Shown one piece after another: positions 24,601 through 33,761 of a DNA stretch of 64,000 bases. The DNA lies in NCBI RefSeq assembly GCF_030269925.1, contig NC_085116.1, positions 13,268,001-13,332,000 of the forward strand. Direction: 5' to 3'. Numbering within the stretch: position 1 is the first letter of the stretch; the number at the start of each line of letters is the position of its first letter. Under the pieces are notes generated by a model that was not told the origin of the DNA, searched no databases, and was given only the letters and a program-made list of their open reading frames with translations. This stretch comes from Bombyx mori (Eukaryota; Arthropoda; Insecta; Lepidoptera; Bombycidae). The position numbers and the translations under genes were made by a program.

Positions 24601-27600
24601 ATTGTCGTATCGTACACTGCATTTTTGAGGCTAGGACGGACGATACTATTAATTATGAAGTCCGGTTATGAGGCAATCGAAAACGAAGACCGATAGATAC
24701 GGTTTTTTTTTTCGTCAGGAGGAAATCGCCGGACTCCCACCCTCCACTGGGGATGGCGGGCGGGGCATGTCGGAGTCGACCGACTAAAACCTCCTGTCGC
24801 TCAACAACCCACGTCCCATGAGACAGAACTCATGAAGAGATAAATACGGTAGATTGCTATTAGAAAAAAAAAACCCACTAAACTCAATCATATAACGCAC
24901 GGGGTCAACGTTCTCGTGTGACTACTTCTCATTAGATTGCCGTTTCAATAAATTTAGGTAAACTTGTACAGTCGGAAGTTAAAATATTCTTAGAAACGAA
25001 CGTTCTTGCTTACTTTCACTTTCATTTTAACTAAACTACACACACAGTCGAGACGTCAATCTAAAAATGTGTTGAATTGCTTTTGATCGGTCCCAATATT
25101 GATAGCGACATTTACAATTTTGTAATATTTTTATGATTTGGCAAAGGAATTTACAGAAGATTAACCGTCTGCACTTCTAGAGTAAAATAAACTGTTTTTA
25201 TCACTATTTCAGCTCCTCAAATATTCCTACAAAGTCTTCTATAACTTCTCTACAAATCTACCCTGAATTTTCATATTATTTCTTCTTCTTATGACTTCTT
25301 ATGTCCATGGTTCGCGTTTGGACCTATACCTGTTGCCAAATAAATCAAAATATATTAAATACCATTGTAGTTATAATATTATAACCAAAAGTATATAAAT
25401 AAACAAAAAATAAATACGGATATTAATAGTCAGCTAATTAGTTTTTCTATCTCTACGAATTATCCTCTAGTTAGCGACTTTATTTTTGCCTATGTACTAC
25501 CAGTGTCATCGAAGAGCTATTTGGCTTCAGCGGGTATGCCAGCGACCTCACGGGGCTCAGTCCCATGAGACAGCTAACATCTGCCCCGAGCAGGAGCAGT
25601 GTTTATCTGAATCTACTATCGGATCGACCCACCGAACAGAACAATGGGTTCTGTTATGTCTATAAATTGCACGTAATATAAATTGCCAGTCGTATCCTTC
25701 GTCGCATTGTTAGCGTCCTCTCTGAGTTTAAAGCCTTCGTCAAACAGAGCGCGCGTCAGAGCGCTAAGCTGACGCCGCGCTATGACGCCGAGATGTGTTG
25801 TACTACTATGGTAACATACCGTCAAACAGAGCCCCAGCGCTATAAGTACGTAGCGCTCTGTCGCGGCGTTAGGACGCTTTGACGTCAGGCGTTGTAATTT
25901 TTTACAAATTTTATTTGAGCGTCCGAGTGAATGTGTATTAAAATACTAGATAATGCCCGAAAAAATGATATAAATAGTTAGTAGATACCCATGCTTATAC
26001 GATGCCACATCTGAATCACTCGATTTCTTAATACTTTTAAATTTTCACACTGCTATCGGGGGCACGATGATTTAGCGAATGCGTTGCGTCAAGGAGCGTT
26101 AGACTCATCTAGTCAATTTGTGTGACATGAAAAGAGCGCGACGTTAAGTACGCTTTCTGTTTGACGAAGCCTTAAGTTAGCACGTGTACTTATATATATT
26201 ATTAAATCGTCAGGTGAACTTCGGATGGGCACCGATGAATCGACGTTCAACATGATCCTGTGCTCTCGCTCGTACCCTCAGCTGGCGGCCATCTTCCAGG
26301 AGTACGAATACTTGACCGGACACGAGATCGAGCACGCCATCAAGTCTGAGTTCTCGGGGGACATCGAGAAGGCCCTCTTGACTATCGGTGAGATAATTTA
26401 CATAAGGTAATTTTAATGATATATGACTATTCTCAGAGTGACTCGGTGGCGCATTAATGCCCCTGATTGCTGGGTTCTATTCCCATATCGGGCAAACATA
26501 AATCAGTACGTGGTTCCCACAGTTTGGTGTTCAATAGTTTGGAACTAGATGACGGTGTGTAACTCGTCTCCGATTAGTTATTATTTTTATTATTCTTATA
26601 TTGAGTACTGGTACTGAGTCGTTGGTGCAGAAATAGACGGAATTATCGTAGCAACCCCTATGAGCTCACAATGGGCTCACTGTGTGTGTGCGTGTTTGTA
26701 TCCGCGCACATCCGTTTCACAACCCGATCTTGCTCCATCTACACTACATGCCCGAGCTATTTTTTTAAAGGTTTTTTGACCTGGTAACTAAGACCTTTAA
26801 GTCAAGTCTTATTTTAATTATAATGAAAACTATTTTATATAAAAAATGAATGAATGAGATGAGATGATATGGCATGAAATATAATCTGAGTAAAATGCTG
26901 GTCATTTATTGAGACATTTTCAGTGCTATTTTTTGGATGCTCCCGAGAAGTTACGTTCAGCGGCTTTGTTTATTTTTCCGACATTTTTGCACTTTCACAT
27001 ACACTAAACAGTTATTAAACCACCGTTATTACACATTTCAACCTGAAGAAACACTAAATAGACAAAATAAAACAAATCACACAACTTCACTAATCGCGTT
27101 CCCGCCAAAAAGTCGCCCGAACTATCAGAACCCCCGCGCTCCATGGGGAGGCCTAAGTACCGCTATGGAAGGGGATTTACGTAAGCTCCAACACTGAGTT
27201 TCTCAATGGGTCGCGTTTCCGATCCGGTGGTAGATTCTGCGAAGCACGGCTCTTCCTAGGGTTCGTGTTAGCAACATCGTTAGGTTTGCGCTCCGTGACC
27301 TCACCTACTAGTTAAGGTTACGCTGATATGGTCTCTCTAGAGCTTAGACCATCAGCTTAGGTAAAAAAAAGTGAGTTCCGAGTGCCGAACTGGCAAGATG
27401 TTGCGCAGCGCTGGAATAAATGGCGGCGTTTATTGTATTATTGCCAAGACCCATCTCGGGGTCATAGCGCTAGCGAAGTAATAATAGTGTGTGTGTGTGT
27501 GCGTGCGTGCGTGCGTGTGTGCGTGTGTGTGTGTTTGTTGCCCTTGTAGGCATGCGAGCATACGGCCCACCTAATGGTGAGTGGTTACCGTCGCCCATGG

Positions 27601-28365
27601 ACTTCAGCAATGCCAGGGGCAGAGCCAAGCCGCTTCCTACAGTTCCGCGATCACCAGTACTCAATTAATCATTCTCAATTATCTGTTTTACAGTGAAAGT
27701 GGTCCGCAACAAGCCGCTGTACTTCGCGGAGCGTCTCCACAAATCGATGAAGGGCCTCGGAACGAACGACAAACAGCTCATTCGCATAATGGTGACCCGC
27801 TGCGAGGTCGACCTGGGCGACATCGTCGAAGCCTTCCAGACGAAATACGGTGAAACATTGCAGAGCTGGATCGAGGTAGGCGGGCGTATCTTTATAACTC
27901 GATTGTTAATAGAACGAGCTAGCGGCCTGTTGTTACCAGAGATAGATAGGAGAGAGAGATAGAGAGAATACACTTTATTGCACACCAAAACACAATTTAC
28001 ATTCAAAAAACAATTTAAAAAAAAGATACATATCGACGCTTGAAAGGCAAACGTGACTAAGCGACAATGCGTGAACTTTACAGTAGACTAATTTAAAGTT
28101 GTAATACCTGAAAAAAATTCTATTTTAACGAATCTAGCTGTAGGATTGAAATGATTTTAATAGACCTAGAAATATATTCTTTTTGTGCATCGAATATGGT
28201 TATTGCCTATCATTTATGCACAAAGCAGTTATTGTCGCTTAGTCACGTTTGGTTTTCAAGCGTCGATATACTTTGAATATTTTTAACCTAATTGTCTTTA
28301 AATTTCAGGGAGACTGCTCCGGTCACTACAAGAAATGCCTGTTAGGTCTTCTGGGTGCATATTGA
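9661..28365 (+). CDS. AnxB11: Annexin B11-like protein with GYP-rich N-terminus (9 exons)
   Basis: Exons: 9661-9678, 13126-13620, 16358-16534, 18624-18828, 22764-22843, 22930-23002, 26214-26387, 27694-27875, 28309-28365. They sum to 486 residues plus stop, every junction is in phase, and all introns are GT-AG. Residues 1-171 form a low-complexity Tyr/Pro/Gln/Gly region with three 22-residue repeats, like ANXA7/ANXA11. Residues 172-486 are the core of four annexin repeats, with calcium loops KGFGTD (196-201), VGIGTD (268-273), RMGTD (353-357) and KGLGTND (427-433). Known family role: calcium-dependent binding to acidic phospholipids, in membrane trafficking and membrane-organelle tethering. 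The third loop lacks the first glycine of Gx[35 protein letters not shown] and SGHYKKCL favour AnxB11 over AnxB9/B10. The family is certain; the ortholog name is inferred from remembered sequences. Confidence 0.93.
10300..10565 (+). mobile_element. Decayed CR1/Jockey-like LINE 3' end
   Basis: Follows the same order as the minus-strand LINE end at 63389-63725: a region matching the RLWNELP...YDMSFFKRG coding end ('gagctct..tatggtg', 'tatgatatgacc'), then the 3' UTR and a 'caataaaaaag' tail. Heavily mutated. Confidence 0.55.
12455..12545 (+). mobile_element. Fragment of LINE 3' UTR
   Basis: 'ggcactgctgacatccataa' through 'ggtgggccgtatactggtctgc' matches the short LINE 3' UTR block found at 43733, 60903 and 63389, diverged. 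Confidence 0.5.
13126..13620 (+). CDS. AnxB11: Annexin exon 2: Tyr/Pro/Gln/Gly-rich tail
   Basis: Acceptor TTTCAATTTCAG ends at 13125; donor GTACGT starts at 13621; 165 codons. Three tandem 66-bp units (starting at 13291, 13357 and 13423) encode [18 protein letters not shown] repeats. An ATG at 13090 opens the same frame upstream, but the strong acceptor and in-phase exon 1 make that a less likely start. It could still serve as an alternative first exon. Confidence 0.88.
13291..13488 (+). repeat. Three tandem 66-bp coding repeats
   Basis: Units start at 13291, 13357 and 13423 with exact 66-bp spacing. The first two differ at few bases; the third diverges after its first two thirds. They encode the 22-residue repeats in the annexin tail. 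Confidence 0.9.
14324..14765 (+). mobile_element. BMC1-like LINE 3' end with target duplication
   Basis: A 442-bp 5'-truncated retroposon ending in a run of more than 20 A. It is bounded by the 12-bp duplication gcgattatttta at 14312-14323 and 14766-14777. It lies in annexin intron 2 and is the best-bounded copy of this family in the window. Confidence 0.88.
14996..15431 (-). mobile_element. Full-length Bm1 SINE in annexin intron 2
   Basis: T tract at 14996, then the complete Bm1 body, ending at 15430 with the tRNA-like head (box B near 15365, 'gacgacttcaa' end). Nearly the same length as the copy at 51179. Confidence 0.88.
16358..16534 (+). CDS. AnxB11: Annexin exon 3: repeat I
   Basis: Acceptor TTTTTGTTTTAG ends at 16357; donor GTAAGT starts at 16535. 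The 59 codons cover [20 protein letters not shown] and the first calcium loop [10 protein letters not shown]. Confidence 0.95.
16629..16925 (-). mobile_element. BMC1-like LINE 3' end in annexin intron 3
   Basis: 'cctacctatgctgattgcc', 'cggatcggaaacgcgaccc', 'ggatcgggaggatccg' in the same order as the other inverted copies, with an internal deletion of the middle part. Confidence 0.7.
17825..17942 (+). mobile_element. Bm1 SINE 3' fragment
   Basis: 'ggtgtgtggcgcatttacg' to the A-rich tail; only the last third of Bm1. Confidence 0.7.
18357..18546 (+). mobile_element. BMC1-like LINE 3' end
   Basis: 'cccactgagtttctcgccgg' to 'aggtaggaaaaaaa'. It ends about 80 bp before annexin exon 4. Confidence 0.75.
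18624..18828 (+). CDS. AnxB11: Annexin exon 4: end of repeat I and repeat II
   Basis: Acceptor TTTTTACTAG ends at 18623; donor GTAAGA starts at 18829; 205 nt, ending in phase 1. It encodes [18 protein letters not shown] and the loop MVGIGTDEG. Confidence 0.95.
18893..19190 (+). mobile_element. 5'-truncated Bm1 SINE in annexin intron 4
   Basis: Begins at the 'ccatggtgaaggaataacg' segment, so the tRNA-like head is missing, and ends in an A tail. Confidence 0.8.
19190..20238. other. Intronic spacer, nothing recognised
   Basis: Part of annexin intron 4. The short frames here (for example 19553-19774 and 19946-20149) have no recognisable motif. Confidence 0.5.
20238..20424 (-). mobile_element. 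BMC1-like LINE 3' end
   Basis: 'tttttttctacctaagctgg' through 'gagaaactcagtgggctgg'; inverted copy. Confidence 0.7.
20725..20920 (+). mobile_element. Degenerate variant BMC1-like fragment
   Basis: Aligns in order with 8500-8830 ('cccgctgagtttcttg', 'attccgatccg', 'cagctgctcctg', 'accagtaat') but heavily mutated. Confidence 0.45.
20971..21001. repeat. Perfect 13-bp hairpin
   Basis: Arms 20971-20983 and 20989-21001 are exact reverse complements around a 5-nt loop. One frame across it reads [11 protein letters not shown], reminiscent of a reverse transcriptase YxDD box, but no longer RT frame surrounds it. Confidence 0.45.
21452..21642 (+). mobile_element. BMC1-like LINE 3' end
   Basis: 'cccactgagtttctcgccgg' through 'gcttaggtaggaaaaaa', close to the 14324 copy. 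Confidence 0.75.
21715..21922 (+). mobile_element. Degenerate Bm1 SINE
   Basis: 'ttaaagggtgggacagcc', 'gtctcaaggtgggcggcg' and 'cagctgtgagttcattcatc' match Bm1 in order with many changes. Confidence 0.55.
22764..22843 (+). CDS. AnxB11: Annexin exon 5
   Basis: Acceptor GTTTTCAG ends at 22763; donor GTAAAT starts at 22844; 80 nt completing the split codon. Encodes [20 protein letters not shown], end of repeat II. Confidence 0.93.
22930..23002 (+). CDS. AnxB11: Annexin exon 6: linker before repeat III
   Basis: Acceptor TTCACAG ends at 22929; donor GTAAGT starts at 23003; 73 nt, encoding [20 protein letters not shown], the usual II-III linker. Confidence 0.93.
23428..23550. repeat. Tandem duplicated palindromic unit
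   Basis: A unit of about 60 bp starting 'agttaacttcaataaattag' and ending 'aagttaactg' occurs twice in tandem. Each unit has inverted ends (agttaactt/aagttaact). It lies in annexin intron 6. Confidence 0.7.
23978..24195 (-). mobile_element. Helitron-like element, family D
   Basis: 218 bp. On the minus strand it begins A|TCTATACTAATATATAAATC and ends ...CAGTTAG|T. It has the same length as its partner at 42371-42588, which ends in CTAG|T. No coding capacity. Confidence 0.72.
24703..24838 (-). mobile_element. Short retroposon of unnamed family with target duplication
   Basis: T tract at 24703 followed by a GC-rich body. It is bounded by gatagatacgg (24692-24702) and gataaatacgg (24839-24849), an 11-bp duplication with one mismatch. 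The body looks like the 3' end of a LINE not otherwise present in this window. Confidence 0.6.
25520..25640 (-). mobile_element. Degenerate BMC1-like fragment
   Basis: 'ggtatgccagcgacctcacgg', 'gagcaggagcagtgtttatc' and 'tctactatcggatcg' follow the inverted copies with low identity. Confidence 0.45.
25732..26171. mobile_element. MITE-like element with TTAA duplication beside annexin exon 7
   Basis: The ends are inverted repeats around ccttcgtcaaacagag (left, 25734 onward) and the reverse of ctttctgtttgacgaagcc (right, to 26171), each bordered by TTAA (25728-25731 and 26172-26175). TTAA is the target of piggyBac-type elements. The interior is unusually rich in gcgct and gacgc motifs. Length about 440 bp; no coding frame. 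Confidence 0.6.
26214..26387 (+). CDS. AnxB11: Annexin exon 7: repeat III
   Basis: Acceptor AAATCGTCAG ends at 26213; donor GTGAGA starts at 26388; 174 nt. Encodes [20 protein letters not shown] and the rest of repeat III. The pyrimidine tract is weak, and a MITE-like element ends only about 40 bp upstream. Confidence 0.95.
27190..27368 (+). mobile_element. BMC1-like LINE 3' end
   Basis: 'actgagtttctcaatggg' through 'tcagcttaggtaaaaaaaag'. Lacks the internal 'gccggatcttctcag' section. Confidence 0.7.
27489..27534. repeat. (GT)n/(GCGT)n microsatellite
   Basis: Alternating purine-pyrimidine run of about 46 bp in annexin intron 7, next to the LINE fragment at 27536. Confidence 0.85.
27536..27650 (-). 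mobile_element. CR1/Jockey-like LINE 3' UTR fragment
   Basis: Matches the minus-strand 3' UTR at 63389-63509 in the same orientation ('ttgcccttgtaggca', 'cgcccatggacttcagcaat', 'ggggcagagccaagccgc'). It ends about 45 bp before annexin exon 8. Confidence 0.7.
27694..27875 (+). CDS. AnxB11: Annexin exon 8: repeat IV
   Basis: Acceptor CTGTTTTACAG ends at 27693; donor GTAGGC starts at 27876; 182 nt. Encodes [20 protein letters not shown] and [19 protein letters not shown]. Confidence 0.95.
27886..27949. repeat. 64-bp dispersed repeat, copy 1
   Basis: Nearly identical (about one mismatch in 64) to 56879-56942. It starts 10 bp after the annexin exon 8 donor and is followed by a (GA)n run. Family unknown. 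Confidence 0.75.
28031..28268. mobile_element. MITE-like element with 38-bp inverted ends beside annexin exon 9
   Basis: Arms 28031-28068 and 28231-28268 are reverse complements with two mismatches (ends tatcgacgcttgaaa). TA lies on both sides, as expected for a Tc1/mariner-type MITE. Length about 238 bp, no coding frame. It ends 40 bp before the last annexin exon. Confidence 0.75.
28309..28365 (+). CDS. AnxB11: Annexin exon 9: terminal exon
   Basis: Acceptor AAATTTCAG ends at 28308. Encodes [18 protein letters not shown] and TGA at 28363-28365, the usual annexin C-terminus. I looked downstream for further GD(T/C)SG-type alternative last exons and saw none. Confidence 0.95.
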   Translation, partial: GDCSGHYKKCLLGLLGAY

Positions 28366-28532
28366 ATGTAAATGCTTCATCACAAAACAAATTTTTAATT
28401 TATAACCCTATATTAAAACGCGTAATATTCTGTGCTAAAAACTAAATGCAATTATAAATTAATATTTTAAAACGATTAAATCGTTTATGATCTTATTTAG
28501 ATCTGATTTTTTGTAATTTTGTGATTTTCTTC

Positions 28533-28538
28533 AATAAA
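28533..28538 (+). terminator. Poly(A) signal of the annexin gene
   Basis: AATAAA, 168 bp after the stop codon and followed by a GT-containing stretch. The best placed of the AATAAA matches. Confidence 0.6.
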
Positions 28539-30670
28539 ACTGTTGTAACAGCTCAAAATATAAAATATATCTGTAACTGTACAACGAATCTCGATCGTAT
28601 GCCACATACAGAAGCTCATACATGTTGAGCTCACTTTTTGTAGTGTAACATTGATCTGTACAACAAGAAAAATGCTTTGAAGTCGATAAGAGTTAAGAAG
28701 ATCGATTGATTTATAATAATCTAAAATTTGTTTATAGTTGTTGCAAAATACTGCGCGCCGCCCTTATTTGTGTGAGTGACCAATCTGTATACGTGTCAAT
28801 GTGGGCTACATATATGTAGCTAAAGCTGTCCACTGACAGCTTAGTCGGGTACACACACTAACGAAAATTTGTATTTACGATTACAACTACAAATAAAGGC
28901 CACGCGCGCTCATACTTTGCAACAACTATACAATAGTATTACAGAATTGGCCTATTTAATGTGCTCAAAACGACTCCCGAATTGATTGATCTTAATCCCA
29001 CTTCACCGTCAAAATATAAACGGCGGGAGAAAGCGGAAATGTCGTAACTTGCATTTTGGGCTAAACGACTTTGTATCTTATTGTATTACACATATGGCTC
29101 TAGTACAAAATTGGGATTTTCAAGTTACGACAATTCCGCTTTCTATTATGATTGAATATGATGATTTCAAAAAGCACTGAATGAAAAAAGGAATTATTAA
29201 TTACCTTTATATGAGTATGCCATTAAATACAGGCATTTTCTAAGTAATAATAACCTATCTATCAAGAAATTTACGTTTACCGAATTATTAGAACAACGCG
29301 AGTGTCACAAGAGACTATTTGATTTAACCCGCTCCTTTATTTTAATATTTTTCTAGTAAGAAAAAAACCTATTATATTTTCGATGCATATATAATAATAT
29401 ATTTTGATTTAAAATGTTTGTTCATAAAAAAAGTTATGATCTGCTGATAATTAAATCTCATTGTAAAAACATTGACTAGCACCCATATTGTTTTTTTTTT
29501 ATATAATATACACTTTTGTAATGTCAAAATGAATATGGTGCCTTGCTATAAATTTAATTGTGCCTGAAATGATCTATATATTTTTGAATTATATAAGGAA
29601 TGATGCCCCAACTATGTCCATGAATCTATTTTAGTTATAAGTGCCTAAATATTTGTATTGCCTTAAGGTATTTCTAGAGGGGAGGTTCGACCTAATTCAA
29701 GCAAATATCGCTTTCATACGAGTTCGTATATATTTTTTTACTTTTACGCTGGTGGTCGGACTACTTTTCAGCATACTTTTACTTAGCTTCTGTTTAAATT
29801 TTTATGCTGAATTTATTGTCTAGTTATATAATATTTATAATAAGAATTTCTATGAAACAATCACAATTTGAAAATGCGATTTCATTAATCGACCTTATGC
29901 ATCTTATTTTAAGAAATGTTTGATAAAAATATTCATAGTAATGTTTGGTGAATTATATAGAAAAACGATTTCCTCTTGGTCTTATGATTACGCCAAAAAA
30001 CATGAAGAAATTCATAACATGATTTGATTTGATTGACGATTTTGAAGTTATTTACTTTGTATTAACAAAAGTTTAGTAATAGTTTTATTCGCATTTACAA
30101 CTTCATTTTAAGTACACACCTATAATAAGAAATTAAACTTTAGCTTAAAATCACAAATTTGAATAATGTCGTACTAAAAATAAATTATTATTCCATTTCG
30201 ATTAAATAAAAAATAATATTAAATACACGATTCAGTGATTATCATTTAATTTTAATTAGAATTAATAAAACCCACCATTTGCTTTGTTTGCGAATTCTAT
30301 GTAAACATTTTTAAAAGCACTTGTGTAAATAGTACAAGTGTCGATCAACAGATGTCGCTTTTATAAAAGTTTACATTTTCTGTAAGTCTGATTTAAAAAA
30401 AAAAGTTATATTCGAATTAAAACTGAATTTGTCAAAAGCTAAGCGGTTGTAAAGATCCGAATAATTTCGCCAATTTAAATTTTATAATGTCTTTTAAATG
30501 TATTTTATCGTAATAAAAAAAACTAGATGTATTTGGATTGTTTCTTTTGATACCTTTTTATTCATAATATATTATTAACATGGTGATTTGGTAATAAATC
30601 GATGAAGATTCTTTTCTTTTTAATAAGGTACTGAAGCCTGTTTATTATATTCCAGGCACGTATGGACACG

Positions 30671-30715
30671 ATAAGCCCTTATTCACAAGCCCTTATTCAT
30701 AAGCCCTTATTCACA
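30671..30715. repeat. Short tandem repeat, about 14 bp x 3
   Basis: 'cccttattcacaag', 'cccttattcataag', 'cccttattcaca' in direct succession. Confidence 0.7.
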
Positions 30716-31934
30716 TAGCGGCATTCATTTGGAATCTGTTTAACATCAATGATTTGGAAAACTGCATTGGTTCATAATTATTTTATATTATGGCAATTAG
30801 ATTCTTGTAATGCCAATGTTGCCAGTGTCGAATCTATAAGTTCTTCAGTTATTAAATTTAATTTTATAAAAAATGGCATGGAGCGAAAGAAGTTAGAACT
30901 GGTCTACTGGAACTAGAATCACCTCGCATTGAAGCTAAACCGGCAAAAATAAAAGTGTTCTCCTGTGGCGTTACTAGTGTGACAAAGTCACTTACTTATC
31001 TTTTCCACTTTTGTGGTCCTATTAGGTATTTCTGTGATCATTTTCTATATTTTATTCTTCGTCGCTACACTCTTGGCAGAGGGCTGGTGGCTGTTATGCT
31101 TCCAATAACGAGTTTCTTAAAGAAATATATTTTTTTATAGAAAGTTCGACGGCAATTACTTAGTATAATAGTTGACGAATTACAGTTTTAGTCGTCCGTG
31201 AGTGATCACGAAAACTATGTATAAAGTATGTATTTGCAACCTCTGAAATAATAAAATGAACATAATAAACTCGAGATTAAACCGCTAAAGTACCTATTTT
31301 CAATCATATTACGTAACTTTGAACAACGAGAACCCTTGCTTTGACATAATCACATTATCCCCACCATGAAATTACAAAGCAATCCTTCAGTCGTGGTCAC
31401 GACAAGTCCAATTAGGAATCGATCACGGCAAATATTTATTGAAGGCACCGGAATTAGTTCATAAGTTAATTAGCAGCGTCACCTCATTCCATACGGCTCG
31501 TTGATGTTTTCATTAATCTTCCGGGCGCGGATTGAGAGTTTACTTAAATAAATAGGTGAACGTAACGCCAAAATTGCTTTTATGCGGGTTTTAGGGTACG
31601 TTAGGGTTTGATTCAGAGATGAGATAGAACTGTACCCGCTACCCTACACTTACGGCACCGCGTGCGTCGGCTGTCTCTTCGGCTATCACATTTGCTTCTT
31701 GTGTTTTTTTTATACGTTGACAAAACTATAACCGCACGTAAAGCCGATTGCTTGTGTGCAAACAACTGTTTCTTAATATTATCAATGTAAAAAAAAACCT
31801 TCATAGTCTAAGCCTCTTTAGTTTTATAAAAATGATTTTTCTTATATGTCGTGCAGTGAAGTTTGACATTCAGTAAAAAGAAAGTTCAGTTTGTTAAATA
31901 TAATAATTTTATTAAATTAAGGGCTTTAAATGTT

Positions 31935-31978
31935 GTTAAAGGGACCAGTTAACGTAGCTTGATTGTTAAAAAAAAAAC
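31935..31978 (+). mobile_element. tRNA-derived SINE (second family) tail fragment
   Basis: 'gggaccagttaacgtagc' plus an A tail matches the 3' end of the SINE at 36958. Confidence 0.55.
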
Positions 31979-33322
31979 GCAAACTTGCCACGCGCGAGAT
32001 GTGTGATCGCAATTGTTGAAGATCCGGTCTTATAGTGTGGGCTGTGGTGGCATAATGAGGCAGTGACATTGTTCGGTAGATCGACGGTCCGAATGTTATT
32101 GTTACACAGCTCTCATATGTGTAAACTTATCTTCAAAATGTCTAGCGAGATTTAGGCATTTGTCAAATATCTTGTGTTCTGTTATGGCTACCGACTACAA
32201 ATCGAATGCCATATCCGTTAAGTTAACAATTTATAACTCAAATACAATCAGGTCTATTTTGATTATTTACAATCATAAAAACGATATCTGACCAATTCAT
32301 ACGATTGTCATAATAATTCAGTATTTGAATTAACCCGCATATTCACATTCCTGGCCTCGCGTCGGGACTAATGGCATTCGTTTTGATTTGTGGAAACAGA
32401 TAACAAACATCCGCCTAATTAATTTCAAATATTGCGGTTTGGAAAATGCATCAGTGCCCATTATTGGCATCGAGTGAAATATTTTCCGTAGAATAAATGT
32501 GTTCCTCGCGGTTTTAAAGCTAGAACAGCCAAAATATAATACATTTGAAACTTCTTAGCTGAATATGGTGATGAACATTGGTGACAATCACGACGTGATG
32601 CCTTCGCTATCATTTAAGAGAGAGTCGCTAGTTTATCCACTTGGAGCAATAAAGATCTCTAACAGTAAAGATCCCGCTAAAACACAGGAACCACTTCGCT
32701 GAATGTTCGAAGTTATTAAACGTAATAAACCTGTTTATATTTCAATAAAAAATAATATGAAGATGTTAAAACCATGTAAGAAACTTTTTACCGCTATTAA
32801 AAGGAACGTCATAGTAATGTTGTCGAAAATTTATTTACAATTTAATATTTGAAAAAACAAAACATTTTGATGTAGCGACCTTTCCAGTAACCAGAAAGTG
32901 TGTGTATTATTTACATAGTATTATTGAATAAAAATATTTGTTTTGGCGATTTTTGTTATTACAGATTACAAACATAATACATTTAGATGAAACTATTCTA
33001 CGATACATAGGCATACGATCCAGTAACCGAACCAACTCGTTGGGTCATGAGTTTCTCTTGCGACTTCTTAAGCAATACCACCAAAAACTCTCATTTCAAT
33101 ACGTATTATTATAAGTTTCATATCTAGATAATCCAATTCAGGATAATCATAAAATTACTACCATTAAATTCAATCATTTCCTACGTGTTTCTACAATTTT
33201 TAGGTTAATCGGACGTTTTGAAGTTGGCGAAAATTACGTTGAACGATTTCACTACCTACATCAATAGATATCAAATTGATCCAATAAATCGTATTAAATT
33301 CAAAAACATATATCTTATCTTA

Positions 33323-33634
33323 TCTTATACCTTTAAACGAGCAATTCTTGTATATTAATTTATATATGTATATGTATAATCTGAATCTCGGAAACGGCTC
33401 CAACGATTTTCTTAAAATTTAGTATACCGGGGATTTCGGGGGCGATAAATCGATCTAGCTACGATGAATTCTCAGAAAATGTTGTTTTATTCGTGTTTTC
33501 AATAATCAACTCTTCCCGACATCTATTGGCGAATAATAATACAATTTTTCTTAATTGAGGGCAACTAGCCGCTTTAAAGACAAACAAGATGGCGTTATCA
33601 AAAAAAAAACGAGCAAAGCTCGGTCGTCATCTAG
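33323..33634 (+). mobile_element. Helitron-like element, family E
   Basis: 312 bp. Starts A|TCTTATACCTTTAAACGAGC. It ends with the hairpin CGAGCAAAGCTCG, 8 nt, then CTAG at 33631-33634, the Helitron 3' plan. An inverted partner lies at 46708-47001. Confidence 0.75.
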
Positions 33635-33761
33635 GAAAATATAATATAAGTATTTGGTAATGCAATACATTTACTTTTTGTTAAAAATTAGCAGCTCGTT
33701 CCATACTCGACCTAGTTACTGGCCATCATTGGAATATGGCTGTATATATATAACCTATCCT

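Larger units (their letters stand above)
28540..33310. other. Intergenic desert, no gene seen
   Basis: Very AT-rich. No ORF with a recognisable domain and no tRNA. The only repeats found are a short tandem at 30671-30715 and a SINE tail at 31935-31978. Confidence 0.6.

Noticed and set aside
28366..33300. Additional alternative last exons of the annexin gene
   Set aside because: Alternative terminal exons are known for some silkworm annexins, but no AG-preceded GD(T/C)SG-type exon could be found here.
33654..33761. First 36 codons of the open frame leading into the RTE reverse transcriptase
   Set aside because: They lie outside the retroposon, to the left of and within the target duplication, so they are host sequence read by chance.
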